Shown here in pieces: positions 1-11,246 of a stretch of 49,334 nt of DNA. The notes under the pieces were generated by a model. It did not search any database. It was not told where the DNA came from and saw only the letters and a program-made list of their open reading frames with translations. Numbering within the stretch: the stretch's first letter is position 1; each line of letters begins with the position of its first letter. Origin of the DNA: Paulinella micropora (Eukaryota; Cercozoa; Imbricatea; Euglyphida). Location of the stretch: assembly GCA_009731375.1 (NCBI GenBank), contig BJOX01000300.1:137974-187307 (forward strand). The letters are read 5' to 3'. Made by a program: the position numbers and the translations under genes.

Positions 1-240
1 ATTATTGCCCTTTCGCCAGTTCGATTCCCGTCGGTGCCACCAGTATTTTCATTGAACATACCGGTCCGTCTGGAAGTGTTGGAACTGCCCTTGCGGGGGT
101 GTCATTAGAGCCTATCGTCAATTCTTCGTACTCCCCTCACGGGTGAGACGATGGAGGCGCATGCAGAAATGCATCAGCCATTGACAGAGAAGCACTATTA
201 CTAAGTTATTATTATTATTATTACTAAGTTATTATTAGGG
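1..240 (+). mobile_element. possible 3' end of a retroelement (partial)
   Basis: The end of this stretch reads ACTAAGTTATTATTATT twice, the same motif that follows the intact LINE near 16,410-16,460. A short frame at about 151-203 begins MEAH and stops just before this tail. The intact LINE ORF also has MEAH twelve residues before its stop. I infer the 3' end of a related element, cut by the window edge. Bases 20-43 also contain a tRNA B-box-like string followed by CCACCA. Evidence is weak. Confidence 0.3.
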
Positions 241-1159
241 GGGTTTGTTGGAGTATTCGACTGCCGGTAAGGGTTGTTAGTCCTCACTCGTCACCGCGTG
301 TGGGCTCCAAACCTACGCATAACCCCACGGCGAGAGGGGGCGAATCCGAAGACCGACCAATCGCACTAGGGAATGACACTTGGAAGAGCACGACTGGCCG
401 CACACATGTAGACGACCTTCTGTATGATGTTGTCATAGCAGTCGGGGGTTTTATGTTAAGGTTTGAAAAGAGCATTATGTATATCGGTCTTTAGCTCCGT
501 CTGGATCCGCCTGGGTCCAGGTCTCTCCTTGATCTTGAGTTCCGCCTTGATCCGCCTGGGTCTCCTGATATCCTCTCGATCGAAATATCCTCTGGTACTA
601 GCTTGAATTTTTTTTTTTTTTTTTTTTTTAGCCTGTTTATCGGTATCTGGAATTTTTTTTTTTTTGTTGTCCTTCATTTTTATTCTTTATGGTATGCAGC
701 AGTTTTTCCGCAGAGTCTTGCGTGTCTAGTGTGTTGGTCCGTATGTTGTTGGTCCTGTCCCCTTACCAACGGTTTAGTTTATTGGATGCTCTTATCGGTT
801 TAGTAAGATAGGGAGACTAGGTCTAGATCTTGTTTCCTTGACGATATCTTATTAATCCTACCCGGTGATTATCCTTACTTTCTTTTGGATTATATGCGTG
901 CCCTTTAATATAGGTTCTTTCTTTTCCTTCTCGTTACAGTATGTATTTATTATATATATATATATATACACATATAGGGAGTACATAGGCCATTGGTCCT
1001 TTTCAATGGGCTGATTGGTATAAAGCTCCTAGAGTAATGTTCTATGCCGTCACTTCCTTTATTCCACCGATTGGTGTAAAGACTTTCCTTATGGAATGGA
1101 GGACTGGATGCACATGGCCTTTTGGCTCAGCAATTGGCAGGAGATACATTATATATATG

Positions 1160-1215
<56 letters not shown>

Positions 1216-1243
1216 TATTCATATATATATGGATATATACATA

Positions 1244-1307
<64 letters not shown>

Positions 1308-1383
1308 TTCCTGTGTCCTCTGCCTCCTTGTATGTTCCCACCGGTTCCGTCAGGGGTGTGTCAGATCAATCTATTTATGCAAA
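241..1383. other. intergenic, AT-rich with simple repeats
   Basis: I see no convincing gene. There are T-runs at 608-630 and 652-665, (TA)n at 951-968 and 1150-1245, and (ATT)n at 1244-1306. Around 490-600 the string CCGCCTGGGTC occurs twice. ORFs across 1,037-1,480 are translations of the simple repeats. Confidence 0.6.
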
Positions 1384-2099
1384 ACTTCCTGTGCTTAAAT
1401 AAGATGGGTAGAATGGGCCTGGGGCGGGGTTATTACGTTGGGCATGTATGGAGAAATTGCCATACTTTCAGGATATGATCGTGGCAAAGGTCGGTGAGTT
1501 CTTGATAGACCGCTCTTGCCTGGGCACTAGAGAAAAGATCCTTGATCAGCTTGAATCCTGTTGATGGGATATACCCTCTGGCTCCCATAGCAAGCATGAG
1601 GAGTTGGGGTTCGCAGCGGCCTTGGGAGCTTAGCTTGAGATCATGTATTTTTTCCATATATTTGTGGTATCTATGTTCGTAAATGGCTCTGGGGTTATAT
1701 CCGTGTGGTGTTGTTGATTGCCAGGGTTCAAACGGCCAGCTGACTGGTGGGTCCTCTCCGCGGGGGGAGGTTGGGTCTTGGAAGTTGAAGGGTGGTTGGA
1801 TTCTCAGCCCGTGTTCGTCCCATAATCGTCTGGTGTTACTGCTTGTTGTCATTGCATATATTGATTGATCTAATCGAATAAGCCATTCGTCGGATCGAGA
1901 TGTTGCTTCTACTAGGTAAATATTTGGTGATGTCGGTGATGGGGTAAGGAGTAGGTCTGGTTTCCATGATTCCCCTTCTTCACGTAGATCATCGGCCAGG
2001 CGTGCGGCTGGATGGGTCCGTGTTGTCCGACATGTATGCCCTCGCTCACCTAAGCGGGTCCATGCCAGGTCTATGTTGTGGGTGGTTGAGAGGGTGGTT
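1384..2099 (-). repeat. second copy of the LINE-A 3' end, next to a gap
   Basis: This 716-bp block matches 2,219-2,934 almost base for base, with only a handful of substitutions. It encodes the same C-terminal part of the LINE-A endonuclease (frame 1,433-1,852). The two blocks flank a run of Ns. Either this is a true tandem duplication, or two haplotype sequences were placed head to tail on each side of a gap. The second reading seems likelier because both copies have the same length and end exactly at the gap. Confidence 0.85.
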
Positions 2100-2218
2100 N
2101 NNNNNNNNNNNNNNNNNNNNNNNNNNNNNNNNNNNNNNNNNNNNNNNNNNNNNNNNNNNNNNNNNNNNNNNNNNNNNNNNNNNNNNNNNNNNNNNNNNNN
2201 NNNNNNNNNNNNNNNNNN
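2100..2218. other. assembly gap (119 N)
   Basis: Run of N between two near-identical copies of the LINE-A 3' end. Confidence 0.99.
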
Positions 2219-2266
2219 CTTCCTGTGCTTAAATAAGATGGGTAGAATGGGCCTGGGGCGGGGTTA

Positions 2267-3691
2267 TTACGTTGGGCATGTATGGAGAAATTGCCATACT
2301 TTCAGGATATGATCGTGGCAAAGGTCGGTGAGTTCTTGATAGACCGCTCTTGCCTGGGCACTAGAGAAAAGATCCTTGATCAGCTTGAATCCTGTTGATG
2401 GGATATACCCTCTGGCTCCCATAGCAAGCATGAGGAGTTGGGGTTCGCAGCGGCCTTGGGAGCTTAGCTTGAGATCATGTATTTTTTCCATATATTTGTG
2501 GTATCTATGTTCGTAAATGGCTCTGGGGTTATATCCGTGTGGTTTTGTTGATTGCCAGGGTTCAAACGGCCAGCTGACTGGTGGGTCCTCTCCGCGGGGG
2601 GAGGTTGGGTCTTGGAAGTTGAAGGGTGGTTGGATTCTCAGCCCGTGTTCGTCCCATAATCGTCTGGTGTTACTGCTTGTTGTCATTGCATATATTGATT
2701 GATCTAATCGAATAAGCCATTCGTCGGAACGAGATGTTGCTTCTACTAGGTAAATATTTGGTGATGTCGGTGATGGGGTAAGGAGTAGGTCTGGTTTCCA
2801 TGGTTCCCCTTCTTCTCGTAGATCATCGGCCAGGCGTGCGGCTGGATGGTTCCGTGTTGTCCGACATGTATGCCCTCGCTCACCTAAGCGGGTCCATGCC
2901 AGGTCTATGTTGTGGGTGGTTGAGAGGGTGGTTGCTTTGCCTTCCTCTGCGATGAGGATCATATGATGTGGTTGGTCTTCAGGCGGGATGTTCGGGTCGA
3001 TGCTCAGATGTTTCTTGAGGATCGCACGTGATGCGGAGTGTCTGGCATTGATGGCGTTGATAAGTTCCTGGGGGTGTGGGGGGTCTGTGCTGGTCATGAA
3101 ATGTTCGATGGACCCCGCGTGGTCGCAGTATGGGCAGGTGCCGTCTGTTTTATTTTTTGTGCGGACACTTTTCATACCTGGGGTATCCCAGGCATTGAGT
3201 TGGCACATCAAGATGACTTTGATTTCCCAGTCCTCTCGCCTTGTCCCTGGGCCTAGGTATTTGCTGGAGATGTGCTGTGTCTCCCCTCTCATTTCAGCAG
3301 CCGGTCCCCACTTCAGTGCAAACCTAGGAGCGACCATTGCTTTCCCAAGGTTGGTGCTGACCCTGTGTCGAAGCGACCATAGGTTCCTGGTCCGTATGTC
3401 TGCTTTGGCTCGTAGTATCGCTTGTCGACAGTCTGTTACTAGGGTTATTTTCCCCGTAAAACGGTGCTGGACTGTAATAACGTATTGAGAGTGGAGCCTT
3501 CCATTGTTGTTCTCTGTTGCGTTTCCGCTGTTGTCATGACGTAGTTGTATTCCTATCCCCAGATCTCGGCAACTTCCTATCCATTCTAGTCCTAGGTATC
3601 CTTGGTATCTTCTTCGTTCTAGGAGGTTTTCATGTAAATACCAATATAGGAAAGGTTGGTTCCGCACGGGGGGCGGGTGGGGATTGTTCAC
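2267..3691 (-). pseudogene. LINE-A C-terminal segment: zinc motif and restriction-like endonuclease
   Basis: The frame continues from the RT segment after a TAA and 10 codons. Near 3,105-3,150 the sequence reads CPYCDHAGSIEHFM, the CxxC..H arrangement found in front of R2-type endonucleases. Near 2,725-2,790 KPDLLL is followed by IYLVEATSRSDEW, which fits the PD..(E)x(T/K) core of a restriction-like endonuclease that nicks the target to prime reverse transcription. The apparent start at 3,691 is a GTG and is an artefact of the upstream stop. Confidence 0.75.
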
Positions 3692-3721
3692 TTTGATGTC
3701 TTTCCACGGGATGTGTGCTGG

Positions 3722-6700
3722 TTACAGGGTTCTAATCGATTGTTGGTAATAGGCTCTCCCTGGTGGTGGGTATTCGTTTGGGTCCTGGTCGTCCGGGCGC
3801 CATCCCATAGCCTCCGGGAGACGTGCGGTCTGGAGGTAAGCTGGGGGGATATTAAGGGCTTGGATGCGTTGAATGAGGTTATGTACTTGGGCCTCCTGGT
3901 CTGTTTTTTGGGTCTTCATTTCCCGGGGGGGCCTGTTATGCTGGGCGTCCGGGGTATGTGCGTTATGGATGGCCGTGGTCGTAGGGGGTTGGTCCGAGGG
4001 CGGTCTGCGGGGGTTGCATCCTTCGGTACGGTCGTGTTGTGGCAGGAAGGCATCTTGCAGCAGACGCAGATGGGAGTGTACTGCGATCTGGGTAGCCCGG
4101 TCGTGCGACGTTATTCCCCACAGGAAAACCGTGGCCATTCGCAGGTTTGCCCTATCCTTGAATCGTGGGAGGCCAAAGCCTCCGCATTTGCCTCGTGGTC
4201 CGTAGAGGAAAGCGTTGGGGATGTCTGTTTGTTTCATCTTTAAGGTGTTCCGGAAACATTCTCGATAGTATTTATCCATTGTGTCGGCTTCCTCCTCCGT
4301 GAGTGTCGTCCATCCTAGTGGAAAATCCGCTGTGCCAGGCGCCAGGTCCCGTAGGGCTTCTCGTCGTCGGGGATTGGTGATGTTTAGGCCTAGTGCCACC
4401 TGGGTTGCCATGAGGAGATTGGCCATGATCTCGTTCACTTGGGGTTTGTGGTCATTGAGGCCGGATGTGAAGAGTCCTAGTGATCGGAATTTAGTATATT
4501 TGGTTAGGCTGGGGATGGGCACCCCATCCCGGTCAGTGAGACCTACGTCAAAGTCTTCTGTGGCTCCTGATGGGTGAACCATGATTCCTAGTGTAAAGCT
4601 CTTAGCAGTCGCTGTGAGAAATCCTGTGCCATGGAGTTGATCTTGGGATTTGTGGAACTCCTCCCGGGCGGCTTCAATGTACTGATCCTTGGTTCCTGGT
4701 CCTCCATGCGCATGCCATTCGTCATCCGCGAATGTATGTTGGGATTGGATTGTGACTTCCATGTTTGTGAGGGTCCTGCCTCGTAGTGCTGGCCATGAAT
4801 TAAATTGGCGGCCGGCCCCGTAGAATTGGTATCCGGGGGAGTATGATGTGGAAGATGGTCCGTTCCGGAGGCGTTTTCGGTATTCGTTGGTGATCGAGAA
4901 TAACGTCGGGCTGATCGGGCTGCCTTGTGCGGTGCCTCGGCCTCGATGTATGGGTTCTCCCGAGGCCTGGGTCCCATCCGGTCCTCGAGTATGGATGGTC
5001 GCTCCCTTGTAAAGGTGATGGACGAATGCGAAGAGTTCCGGGAATTCGTGTGGTGATGCGGCAATTGCTGTCAGTGCATCGTGTATGACAGGTAGTTCTA
5101 CCGAGTCAAAAGCCTTTTCTACATCCACAGCCGTTAGGATCAGGGTGTGCGTCTTTCCTGTGACCGCCGCTGCGTGGTGAACATCGTGAATGATGAGACG
5201 TAACGTCAGGTTAGCTTCGTCCGCCCCCGAGATTCGGGGGCAGTTGGCTTTGGCGGTTTTGCTGACGCTGCCTACATCTAACATGAGGGTGCGTAGGCGG
5301 AGATCCACCATTTTAGCGTATAGGTTCATTATGGCTTTGGAGATCATGATAGGTCTCCAGTCCTTCGGATCAGCCCCCGTCCCCTTCTCTTTCCATAATT
5401 GGACAAGCTGGGTGGCTTTCCATTCTGTGGGTATGACTCCTTCCCTCCAGCATTTGTTAAAGTATTGTAGGATATATGCTTGGCCGGGTCCAGAAAGTAT
5501 TTTCAGTGCAGCCGGTGGGACTTGATCCAATCCTGCTGAGGTCCCTTTCTTGCTCTGTATCGCTACTTTTAGTTCCTCCATGGAGAAGTCCTGGCGTGCT
5601 TCTTGGATGGTTTGTGACCTCTCCGGGTATGTAGTTAAGTTGGAGGGGATACGCGTCAGGATCCGTGTATATCCTCCCGGGATGTTGAGGCGGTAGCCTG
5701 GAGAGGGAGTATGTTGGCGTAGGGTCTGTGTGTGGTCCCCAGGATGTGTTCGGGCCCAGTCGTCTATCAAGCGGTGGATGGGTAGGAGTGCTGCTTCCTT
5801 GGCCAACCGGTCGCATACCTCGTTTAGGCAATGTTGCCATTTGAAGCTATTCTCCACATGGGATGCGATCCACTGGATGTGTAGGTGACCCATCTCGATC
5901 TTATATCTAGCTATTGCGTCCCATAAGATTGGCTGCGTCCTTTCCGGGAAAAGTTTTTGGTACTCGGATTCCAGGGGGCAGTCTGCGAGTTCCTTGTAAT
6001 CGGTGTACGCATAGGTCTGCTGGGGGCGCCATCCGCTGGTACGGACGTAATGAAGGGCCATAGCCATCCCTCCGACTTCTTGATGTGCGCTGGTGGTCGG
6101 GTTGGCATGGGATCCATATATAGCGATAATGGCTTCTTGGTGAATCAGGATGGCCCCGAACCCTCCCGCATTGCCCAAGTTTGGGAAGCTAGACCCATCT
6201 ACGTGTAATATCGCCGTGGTACTCCTGTCTATGGCATCCCGTAGGGTTCCGGGGTGATCCCGTGCCGGTGGGTCTGCCTGGACCTTGGGAATTAGGGTGT
6301 CGATATGGTGTTTGTACCTAAGATTCCGGGGGAGTTTGTGCAATAGAAGTGCTACCGCACCGGTGGGGAGTATTTGAAACACGGTCCTGGGGTCTCTGGG
6401 CGTTCTCTGCCATATTCGTGTACAGAGGTAGGCGTTTGTCCCTTCTGTCCCGCCACCCAGTTCCCGGAGGATATGGACTATGCACATCGGGTCGGGTGCT
6501 GGGTACAGGGACCATGTTCTCCTTGGTGGTCGTTGTTTGGGTACTCGGGCTGTACCGTACTGGTCCCAGTGGCGGTGGTGGTATGTAAGGTTGTGGAGGA
6601 TTTGGGGGTCCCTTCCCGCGTCGGTGACTTGTTGTGTTGTGTATTCGATGATCGCATTGGTCCACTGGGGCTGGTCAATGTGGCGTAGGTGCTCATCCCA

Positions 6701-7255
6701 GGAATCCCTTATGCTCGTTCCCCAGGCCTGGGTGAGGTCCTGTTCCGTGACAACGGGGACGTTGAGAGGGTATGGGTCCTCGGCTGGTGTGGGGATTTGA
6801 TGGTGGGGCATAGGGGTTTCTTGGGAGGTAGGGGCGTCGAGCGCACCTAGCAGAATATCCTGTCGACTATGTTGCTCCGATGCGTCGGGGGTCAGTATTG
6901 CAGCCTGGGGTCCTAGGGCGGCCACCAGCAGTTGGTGAGCCTCCCTGGGGGTGTGGAGACGCGCCCTGAATAGTTCGGCGTAATGGGCAGTAGTGTCCTG
7001 GTGACTGGGGTGGAGGCGAGGTTTGGCTTGTCTTGCTTTGCGGTATAATAGGCACCGGTCTGCATCCCATTCAGCATTCTGGGTGGAGTGGTCCGGCATT
7101 GCCCGTAGTCTCGCGTCCATTTGACTGCGTTGATGGGTGCGGTTTAGTTGATCCCGTGCCCGGGCAATGGTGTTCGTGGCTTCTTTAAGACCCTTTTCCT
7201 GCTCCCGGGTTAGTGGTTGTATGATTTCCTTTTCTCGATGTGACCATAGCCTCAT
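3722..7255 (-). pseudogene. LINE-A RNase H plus reverse transcriptase segment
   Basis: This is a 1,177-codon open segment. RNase H lies at about residues 345-490: HVDGSS supplies the first Asp, HQEVGG the Glu, YTDYKEL the second Asp and EVCDRLAKEA the last Asp. RT follows at about 560-900, with the fingers motif near 618 (VQLWKEKG), VDVEKAFDSV near 710, a TAQGSPISP turn and FADD near 845 instead of the usual YADD. RNase H in front of RT is the reverse of the order in RNH-bearing LINE clades such as I, R1 and Tad. The reaction is target-primed reverse transcription of the element RNA. It ends at a TAA, after which the same frame continues, so the copy is probably dead. Confidence 0.88.
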
Positions 7256-7306
7256 GATTGCCCTAGTCCCTGATTGGATGTCCAGGGTTCTGGCTAGTTG
7301 TTCCCA

Positions 7307-8542
7307 TCATTTCCACGTAAGGATTAGGTTTGGTGGTAGGTCACCTTTTGTTAGGAATCCGTGGATTTCCGTGAGGGTTTGTTGAAAGACCAGTCTTGTG
7401 GCGGGAATCTGTGTGGGTCGGCGTCGCTGGTCGCGCTGAGGTGGTGTGGTTGTGGGTTGAAGGGGTGATGTTTGGTCTCCTTGTTGTGGTGGGTGTGTGT
7501 CAGATGCAGCGGCGCGCGCTGCGGCGACTGCTCTGGTCATCAGCGCCTGTGGGCCTTGTTGGGTTGCTATGCTTGCTTGGACGCTGGTCTCGAATTTTTC
7601 CCGTTGGAGGGGCGTCCATTTCGAGGGTTTGTCTCGTGGCTCGTTCAATCTCTCGGGGTGATTATCCTGCCGGGGTTCCTGGAGCATGTCTAGTGTTCTC
7701 TTTGTTCTCCAGTTCGGTCGGGTGGGTCGGGATGTTTTAGTAGGAATGGGTTCGTCTGGATCCCCTGGTCGGTATTGCTGTTCTAACCTCATGCGGGCAT
7801 TATTGAGTCTACCGCTTATCCAGTCCCCAAGGTTTGTTAGACCGTGGCGACAAAGGATGCCGGACCGAATCTTACTGTTCTCCTTTTCAATTGCATCGTA
7901 GTCTACGGGCGTGGGGGTCGTGCTATCCGAGGTGGGTTGACGAGTCGCATTGAAGTACGTTTTGTCCATTTGGAGTAACCGTGCCGCGACTTCGGCCCAT
8001 TTCACGGGGGAGATTATAAGATCCTGTTTGTTGGGGTGTATGTCCGTGATCGCCTCTGGGGCGTCAGTAGCCTCCAGTTCTAGGACCCCATCTTGGGCTC
8101 CGATATCTAAATAGATCCACGTAAAGCGCGGGGGGTCTTTGCGTGGTTTTAGGAGTTGTTTGAGTGTGTTGTGGCGGATAACTGGTAGGAGGACCCGTTG
8201 GGGGTTCAGCCACGGTGCTCTTGATGGCGGAAAGTAGCTCTTGTCCGGGTGGTATCGTCGATCATGTCGGAGGAGTATATTACACTCTACTGGTTGGCAG
8301 TTGATAAGGATAGAGTGTGGTTTTCTGTGTCGAATGTGTCCTATAACCTCGTGCAGTTTCAGCGTGTACCAGCATGGGATGAGGCATACGTGGTCTTGGA
8401 ACAGGATGGTTTCCATGATGTGGCGTGGACATGGCTTTGTCTGTCCCGGGTGGGAATCCAGGGAGGGGATGATTATCTTGGTACCCATGGCTGCGGTTAA
8501 GAGCAGCATTTCTAAGACCCACTGTGCCGCTGAGGGGGGCAT
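7307..8542 (-). pseudogene. LINE-A polyprotein segment of unknown function, ends at an in-frame TGA
   Basis: This 411-codon open segment precedes the RNase H/RT part in the same frame. The two are separated by one TGA (7,307-7,309) and 17 further sense codons. I recognise no catalytic domain. The first half is mixed alpha/beta in character with many His, Trp and Pro. The second half is Gln/Thr/Pro-rich and polar, like a linker. The sense codons after the TGA read WEQLARTL, so the stop looks like a point mutation inside a once continuous polyprotein. Readthrough cannot be excluded. Confidence 0.6.
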
Positions 8543-9106
8543 CTGGGTGTGGTATGTGCTCCATGGTGGGGATTTGGGGTTTGGGACGGTGATGGGGGAG
8601 TTTCGGATTGGGGAGGACTTTCGGCCCCTTTGGGGTGGGATCTATGTTGGCGGCTGTGCATGCAAGGCCTAGTTGGCGTTGGGTCCCGGTTAATATCGGG
8701 GAGGCAAGGCGGCCTGTGAGGGGTCGTGTTACCCATGAGGGTGGTGGTTTCGGTAGGTCGGGACATTTGGAGAGGTATTTGCGCAGGACGTGGGAATTGG
8801 AAGGTATGTGCCCGTGCTTGTACAGTGAAGATGTTTGTGTCCATGGGAGGCCGGCCGGTGCATTAAGGCGGGATTCCATATGGACTGCCTGGTTCAGAAG
8901 AGAAAGTGCGTGTTGTGAGATCACGTGTTTGCTTCTTTGTTCTTCCTCATTGCGGACCCTGTCTGTTAGTTTACGTAGTTTCTTGATCTTCAGGGCGAGG
9001 CGGTGGTGCCAGTGTTTGGGATCTCTTTTACGTATTGGGTGGGCGTCGCAGAGGTCTTGATGTGGTAGTGGGTCGGATGGGTTGGCAGAACGCAGAACAA
9101 ATCCGA
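8280..9106 (-). pseudogene. LINE-A N-terminal ORF segment, frame-shifted from the rest
   Basis: The open frame begins after a stop near 9,107 and runs past 8,542. Its start is rich in basic and charged residues (KIKKLRKLTDR, then NEEEQRSKHV), suggesting a helical or nucleic-acid-binding region. A Pro-rich stretch follows. Around 8,540 the coherent sequence seems to move to the neighbouring frame, so one indel probably separates it from the next ORF. No family is recognised. It could be an ORF1-like region or the N-terminal extension of the polyprotein. Confidence 0.5.
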
Positions 9107-9470
9107 TTTACATTCGTTCGTGTCGTTGGCACAGTATTACGGGGAGTTTATCCCAAACTTCGCCAACCGGGCGGAGCCCATACGGAAACACATGAAGGAG
9201 TTCAAAGGGGATTGGGCGAACCCAAACGAGTGGGGAGAGAAGGTCTTGGAGGCGATAAAGGATTTGCGGGAGACGATTTTGAAGGATCCGTTGACGGAAG
9301 ATGGAACGGTTCTGAGGCTGCCGGACTTTGAGGCACCCTTTATTCTGGATACGGACGCGTCGCCGCCTACGCGATAGGAGGAGTGCTTCAGCACGCGGAC
9401 GAAAAGGGGCGATTGCGACCGGTAATGTTCCTTAGTCGACGTATCACTATGGGGACAAATACCAAAATAA
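9063..9470 (+). mobile_element. Ty3/gypsy-type pol fragment (RT thumb to RNase H)
   Basis: The frame at 9,120-9,377 reads YYGEFIPNFANRAEPI, the connection after the RT palm in Ty3/gypsy elements, and later PDFEAPFILDTDAS, the start of the linked RNase H. Right after DTDAS the frame shifts. The next frame continues AYAIGGVLQHADEKGR, then PVMFLSRRIT, before running into the TTTCCAG array at about 9,471. No LTR, integrase or rest of pol is present. It abuts the 5' end of LINE-A. It is a broken, non-functional relic. Confidence 0.85.
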
Positions 9471-10142
9471 TTTCCAGGCAATGGAAATGATTTCCAGTGG
9501 TTGGAAATAATATTTCCATGGAAATAANNNNNNNNNNATTATTTCCAGGGTACAAAATAATTTCCAGTGTTCAAAATAATTTCCAGTGGTTGGAAATTAT
9601 TTTGAACACTGGAAATTATTTTGTACCCTGGAAATAATATTTCCATGGAAATAACTTCTGGGCACTGGAAATAATATTTCCAGATACTGGAAATATTTTC
9701 TAGTATAGAGAATATTTCCAGTGGCTGGAAATATTTTTTTTTCATAGCGGGAAATGTTTTTTTGCTGGAAATATTTCCATCTACTGGAAATATTTCTAGT
9801 CACTGGAAATATCTCCAGTAACTGGAAATATTTCCAGTGGCTGGAAATATTCCAGTAGCTGGAAGTATAGTAAATATTTCCAGCCACTGGAAATATTTCC
9901 AGCCAATGGAAATATTTCCAGTGGCTGGAAATATTCCAGTAGCTGGAGGGATAGAAAATATTTCCAGTCACTCGAAATATTTCCAGTGGCTGGAAATACT
10001 TCCAGCTTCTAAAATTATTTCCAGTGGCTGGAAATATGTCTACGTTTTCGAAATATTTCAAAGGTACCAAATATTTCCAGTCCTTGGAAATATTTCCAGC
10101 CACTGGAAATATTTCCAGCTACTGGAAATATTCCAGTAGCTG
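9471..10142. repeat. palindromic TTTCCAG/CTGGAAA array
   Basis: About 670 bp consist of CTGGAAATATTTCCAG-like units separated by short spacers such as TGG, CCA or TAG. Each core is its own reverse complement, so any part can pair with many others. A 10-N gap interrupts it at 9,528-9,537. ORFs on both strands are translations of the repeat. Function is unknown. It could be a satellite or an expanded transposon terminus. Confidence 0.9.
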
Positions 10143-10181
10143 GACTATCCGGGGGGTGATGCCTACATTATCATCATCATC

Positions 10182-10258
<77 letters not shown>

Positions 10259-10760
10259 TGGAGGGGTGCACAAGATGGCACTCCATGGGAAGAGGAGGTG
10301 GTTGGGCCTCTCCCCACGAAGGTGACCGCTTGGGGAGGGCGGTCACCGGGATATGCGCAACTCTCAACTGGGCATTTACTCGGTAGGGGTTCGGCCAGGC
10401 AGGTTGTGGGGTTGTCTGTTGGATTGTTGGTTGGCTCGTTTTTCTTGGCTGTTGGTTTGGGTCTGGTTTCCTGGTTAGCCCATTTTCGCCGAATTTCCTG
10501 CCGAGTAAATGCCTGGGGGCTTCCAGTTCCGGTTTGGTGATCTTGTTGAGGTGAGCATTCGGAGGAAACAGTACCGAGATGGGTTGAAGATAGGATTCAC
10601 ATTGAGCCGAGATGGGGCTGAGTTGACCTGTTCCAACTCGGCTCCATTTCGGCTTCATGTTAATCCTATCTTCATCCTATCTGGGTTTTGTCTCCTCCCT
10701 ATCTTCGCTTCTTCGGGGTTGCCTAACTGGAACACATGATGAGCGCACGTTGGAGAGGGG
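10143..10760. other. non-coding stretch with (ATT)n and a hairpin
   Basis: Positions 10,183-10,257 are (ATT)n. Around 10,330-10,380 and 10,495-10,515 the motif ATTTACTCGG or its inverse CCGAGTAAAT recurs. An inverted repeat lies at 10,586-10,673 (separate entry). No gene is recognised. Confidence 0.6.
10586..10673. repeat. 40-bp inverted repeat (hairpin)
   Basis: Arm 1 (10,586-10,625) begins GAAGATAGGATT and ends GAGTTG. Arm 2 (10,634-10,673) is its reverse complement with about 7 mismatches. The loop is 8 bases. Confidence 0.8.
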
Positions 10761-11246
10761 CTTCAGTCGGTCCCAATGCCTTGCCAGTGCCTTGCTGCGT
10801 TGCCGTGCCTTGCCCCATGCATTCACACCCTCCACCGTTGCATTTCTAACTGAGCAGCTTCGGCTGGGATTACTATACTTGTCTGTAAGACCCTATAGGT
10901 ACCGCTAGGTTCGCGCCTTCTATACCCACGTGGGGGAAGGAGTTTCAGCGGCACGCCGTCCGATCTGGCTCCACTCGGGGACACCCGTACCTCATGATGT
11001 GTATTGTTAGGAGCAGCTGAAAGTCCATAAGGCATGAGAGTAGAGGCGTTGGCGATGCGATGGAGAGTGTGTGTAGTGCGTGAGGCAGGTTCTGGCGACG
11101 CTGGGGGTGCTGGCGGGCGCCGAAGGGCACGAAGCGACGCGGCAGCGTCCAGTGACACCGGCGGAAATGCGTGTAGTGTGTGTTGCAGATACCGCCGATG
11201 CTATTTGCATGGACGGGCGCTTTCCTCGGCGTAAAGAGGCGCGGCG

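Larger units (their letters stand above)
1384..9107 (-). mobile_element. LINE-A, non-LTR retrotransposon with RNase H, RT and C-terminal restriction-like endonuclease
   Basis: The element reads on the minus strand from an N-terminal basic region near 9,100 to the endonuclease end near 2,267. The pieces 8,542-7,307, 7,255-3,722 and 3,691-2,267 lie in one reading frame, broken only by a TGA at 7,307-7,309 and a TAA at 3,722-3,724. The N-terminal piece is in another frame. The order is unknown N-terminal region, RNase H, RT, CxxC..H zinc motif, then PD-(D/E)xK-type endonuclease. No poly(A) or clear target duplication is visible. The 3' end is near an (ATT)n run at 1,244-1,306. Confidence 0.85.

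Noticed and set aside
7307-7309. Nuclear reassignment of TGA to Trp
   Set aside because: The intact LINE-B ORF ends at TAG and uses TGG for Trp; one TGA in a dead element is not evidence for a changed code.
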